Assembly: GCA_017544185.1 (NCBI GenBank)
Contig: JAFYEQ010000290.1
Location: 1 to 5,447, forward strand
DNA from: Oscillospiraceae bacterium
GTDB taxonomy: Bacteria; Bacillota; Clostridia; Oscillospirales; Ruminococcaceae
Length of the DNA: 5,447 nucleotides
Reading direction: 5' to 3'
The translations under genes were made by a program, and so were the position numbers. This document shows, piece by piece, positions 4,450-5,447 of this stretch. Under the pieces are notes generated by a model. It did not search any database. It was not told where the DNA came from and saw only the letters and a program-made list of their open reading frames with translations. Positions within the stretch are counted from its first letter, which is position 1. Each line of letters starts with the position of its first letter.

Positions 4450-5447
4450 TTACTTTACGTCTCTGCCGTGGCAGTTCTTATATTTTTTGCCGCTGCCGCA
4501 AGGACAGGGATCGTTCCTGCCGATCTTGGATGCGCGGCGGGGAGCTGCGGTGAAGGAACCATCATCGGGAGTCTCCATGGGCTGAGCTACGCGCTCACGC
4601 TGAGGCTCTGCGTCGTGGTTGACCTGGATCGTGAACAGGAGACGTACGGTCTCGTCGCGTATGGATGCTACCATAGCGTCGAACATCTCGAAGCCCTCGT
4701 AGCGGTACTCGACAACGGGGTTCTTCTGACCGAAGCCGCGGAGACCGATACCCTTGCGGAGCTCTTCCATATCGTCGATGTGAGCCATCCACTTGGTATC
4801 GACTACCTTCAGGAGTATGACTCTCTCCAGCTCGCGGAGCACATCGGAACCCAGATCCTTCTCGCGCTTCTCGTAGAACTTGGCAGCACGGTCGGCCAGT
4901 TCCTCGACGATCTGCTTCTTGGACTGCTCCTCCAGCTCTCTGCCCTGCCAACGGAAGTCGTCCTCCGATGTGAGCAGCCCTGCGAAGTGCTCGCGCAGTC
5001 CTGCCAGGTTCCAGTCCTCAGGCAGCGATCCGTCTACGATGTACAGATCCGTACCGTCCTGTACCCAGTCCTTGATCATCTTCTGGATATATTCTCTCAG
5101 ATCCTCGCCGTCCAGCACCTTAGCACGCTGATCGTAGATGATCTTACGCTGAGTGGACATAACGTCGTCGTAGTTGAGGACGTTCTTACGGATGGAGAAG
5201 TTGCGTCCCTCCACCTTCTTCTGAGAGGACTCGATGACGCCGGAGAGCATACGGCTCTCGATGGGCATATCCTCCTCTACGTTGAGGGAGTTCATCATCA
5301 TCTGCATCCTGTCGCCGCCAAAGAGCCTCATCAGGTCGTCCTCCAGTGAAAGGAAGAAACGGCTCTCGCCCTCGTCGCCCTGACGTCCCGCACGACCGCG
5401 AAGCTGGTTGTCGATACGCCTTGACTCGTGGCGCTCGGTGCCTATAA
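4450..5447 (-). CDS. secA: SecA preprotein translocase ATPase, C-terminal part (partial)
   Basis: SecA is the cytoplasmic motor ATPase that drives unfolded preproteins through SecYEG. The visible 331 codons begin inside nucleotide-binding domain 2 with [20 protein letters not shown], the SecA helicase motif VI region, followed by [23 protein letters not shown]. The helical scaffold and wing follow ([20 protein letters not shown]; later [19 protein letters not shown] and [17 protein letters not shown]). The protein ends with a flexible linker and an intact zinc-binding SEC-C motif, [17 protein letters not shown] (C-x-C-x8-C-H), used for SecB or ribosome/phospholipid contacts in the family. The frame stays open to the right edge, so the N-terminal two-thirds lie outside the window. 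The stop at 4450 is followed by 324 bp without a conventional gene. The identification is certain. Confidence 0.98.
   Translation of the reverse strand, partial: IGTERHESRRIDNQLRGRAGRQGDEGESRFFLSLEDDLMRLFGGDRMQMMMNSLNVEEDMPIESRMLSGVIESSQKKVEGRNFSIRKNVLNYDDVMSTQRKIIYDQRAKVLDGEDLREYIQKMIKDWVQDGTDLYIVDGSLPEDWNLAGLREHFAGLLTSEDDFRWQGRELEEQSKKQIVEELADRAAKFYEKREKDLGSDVLRELERVILLKVVDTKWMAHIDDMEELRKGIGLRGFGQKNPVVEYRYEGFEMFDAMVASIRDETVRLLFTIQVNHDAEPQRERVAQPMETPDDGSFTAAPRRASKIGRNDPCPCGSGKKYKNCHGRDVK

Noticed and set aside
4444..5349. Long plus-strand open frame (301 codons) opposite secA
   Set aside because: It is exactly antisense to a certain secA coding region. GC-rich codon bias leaves this frame open; it has no ribosome binding site at proper spacing and no recognisable domain.
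1..5447. CRISPR array, tRNA, rRNA or insertion sequence
   Set aside because: No regularly spaced repeats, no tRNA-like cloverleaf or rRNA segments, and no transposase or terminal inverted repeats were seen.

Overview
The window (about 55% GC by eye) looks like the genome of a gut or rumen Firmicute of the Ruminococcus (Oscillospiraceae) type. The evidence is a cellobiose 2-epimerase that closely resembles, from memory, the Ruminococcus albus enzyme, a Firmicute-type SecA tail, a GH16 glycanase, and heavy use of the ATA isoleucine codon. All confident genes lie on the minus strand, so the biological order runs from right to left.

Right end (4450-5447): the C-terminal third of secA, entering from beyond the window and ending in a complete zinc-binding SEC-C tail. 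A 324-bp intergenic region (4126-4449) follows and holds most of the unexplained structure. It contains (i) a second copy of the last 14 codons of secA, 37/42 identical with every difference synonymous, interrupted just upstream by a perfect hairpin; (ii) a fully consensus sigma-A promoter (TTGACA, 17 bp, TGC-TATAAT) pointing rightward, against all the genes, with its -10 box in the centre of an 11/12-bp inverted repeat; (iii) a 32-codon ORF for a hydrophobic-then-basic peptide directly behind that promoter; (iv) a 12-bp stem that pairs completely only in minus-strand RNA, a candidate secA terminator or attenuator; (v) a 14-bp CG-centred palindrome just upstream of the epimerase, of the LacI-family operator type.

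Left of this lies a tight minus-strand gene string: cellobiose 2-epimerase (2935-4125), a 127-residue charged coiled-coil-like protein (2501-2884), a CmpB-family (PF06541) membrane protein overlapping it by 8 bp (1570-2508), a DUF1232 membrane protein (734-1525), and the start of a secreted GH16 beta-glucanase-like gene (3-719, running off the window). Gaps are 50 bp or less and two junctions are close enough for translational coupling, so this is probably one operon. The epimerase and GH16 fit beta-glucan or cellodextrin/mannan use; the three proteins between them have no established function and may serve envelope or secretion physiology.

The GH16 gene is odd. Its family similarity stops abruptly at position ~128, and the remaining in-frame sequence has different codon use and reads like a helix from another protein. 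This is a gene fusion, a rearrangement, or an assembly join.
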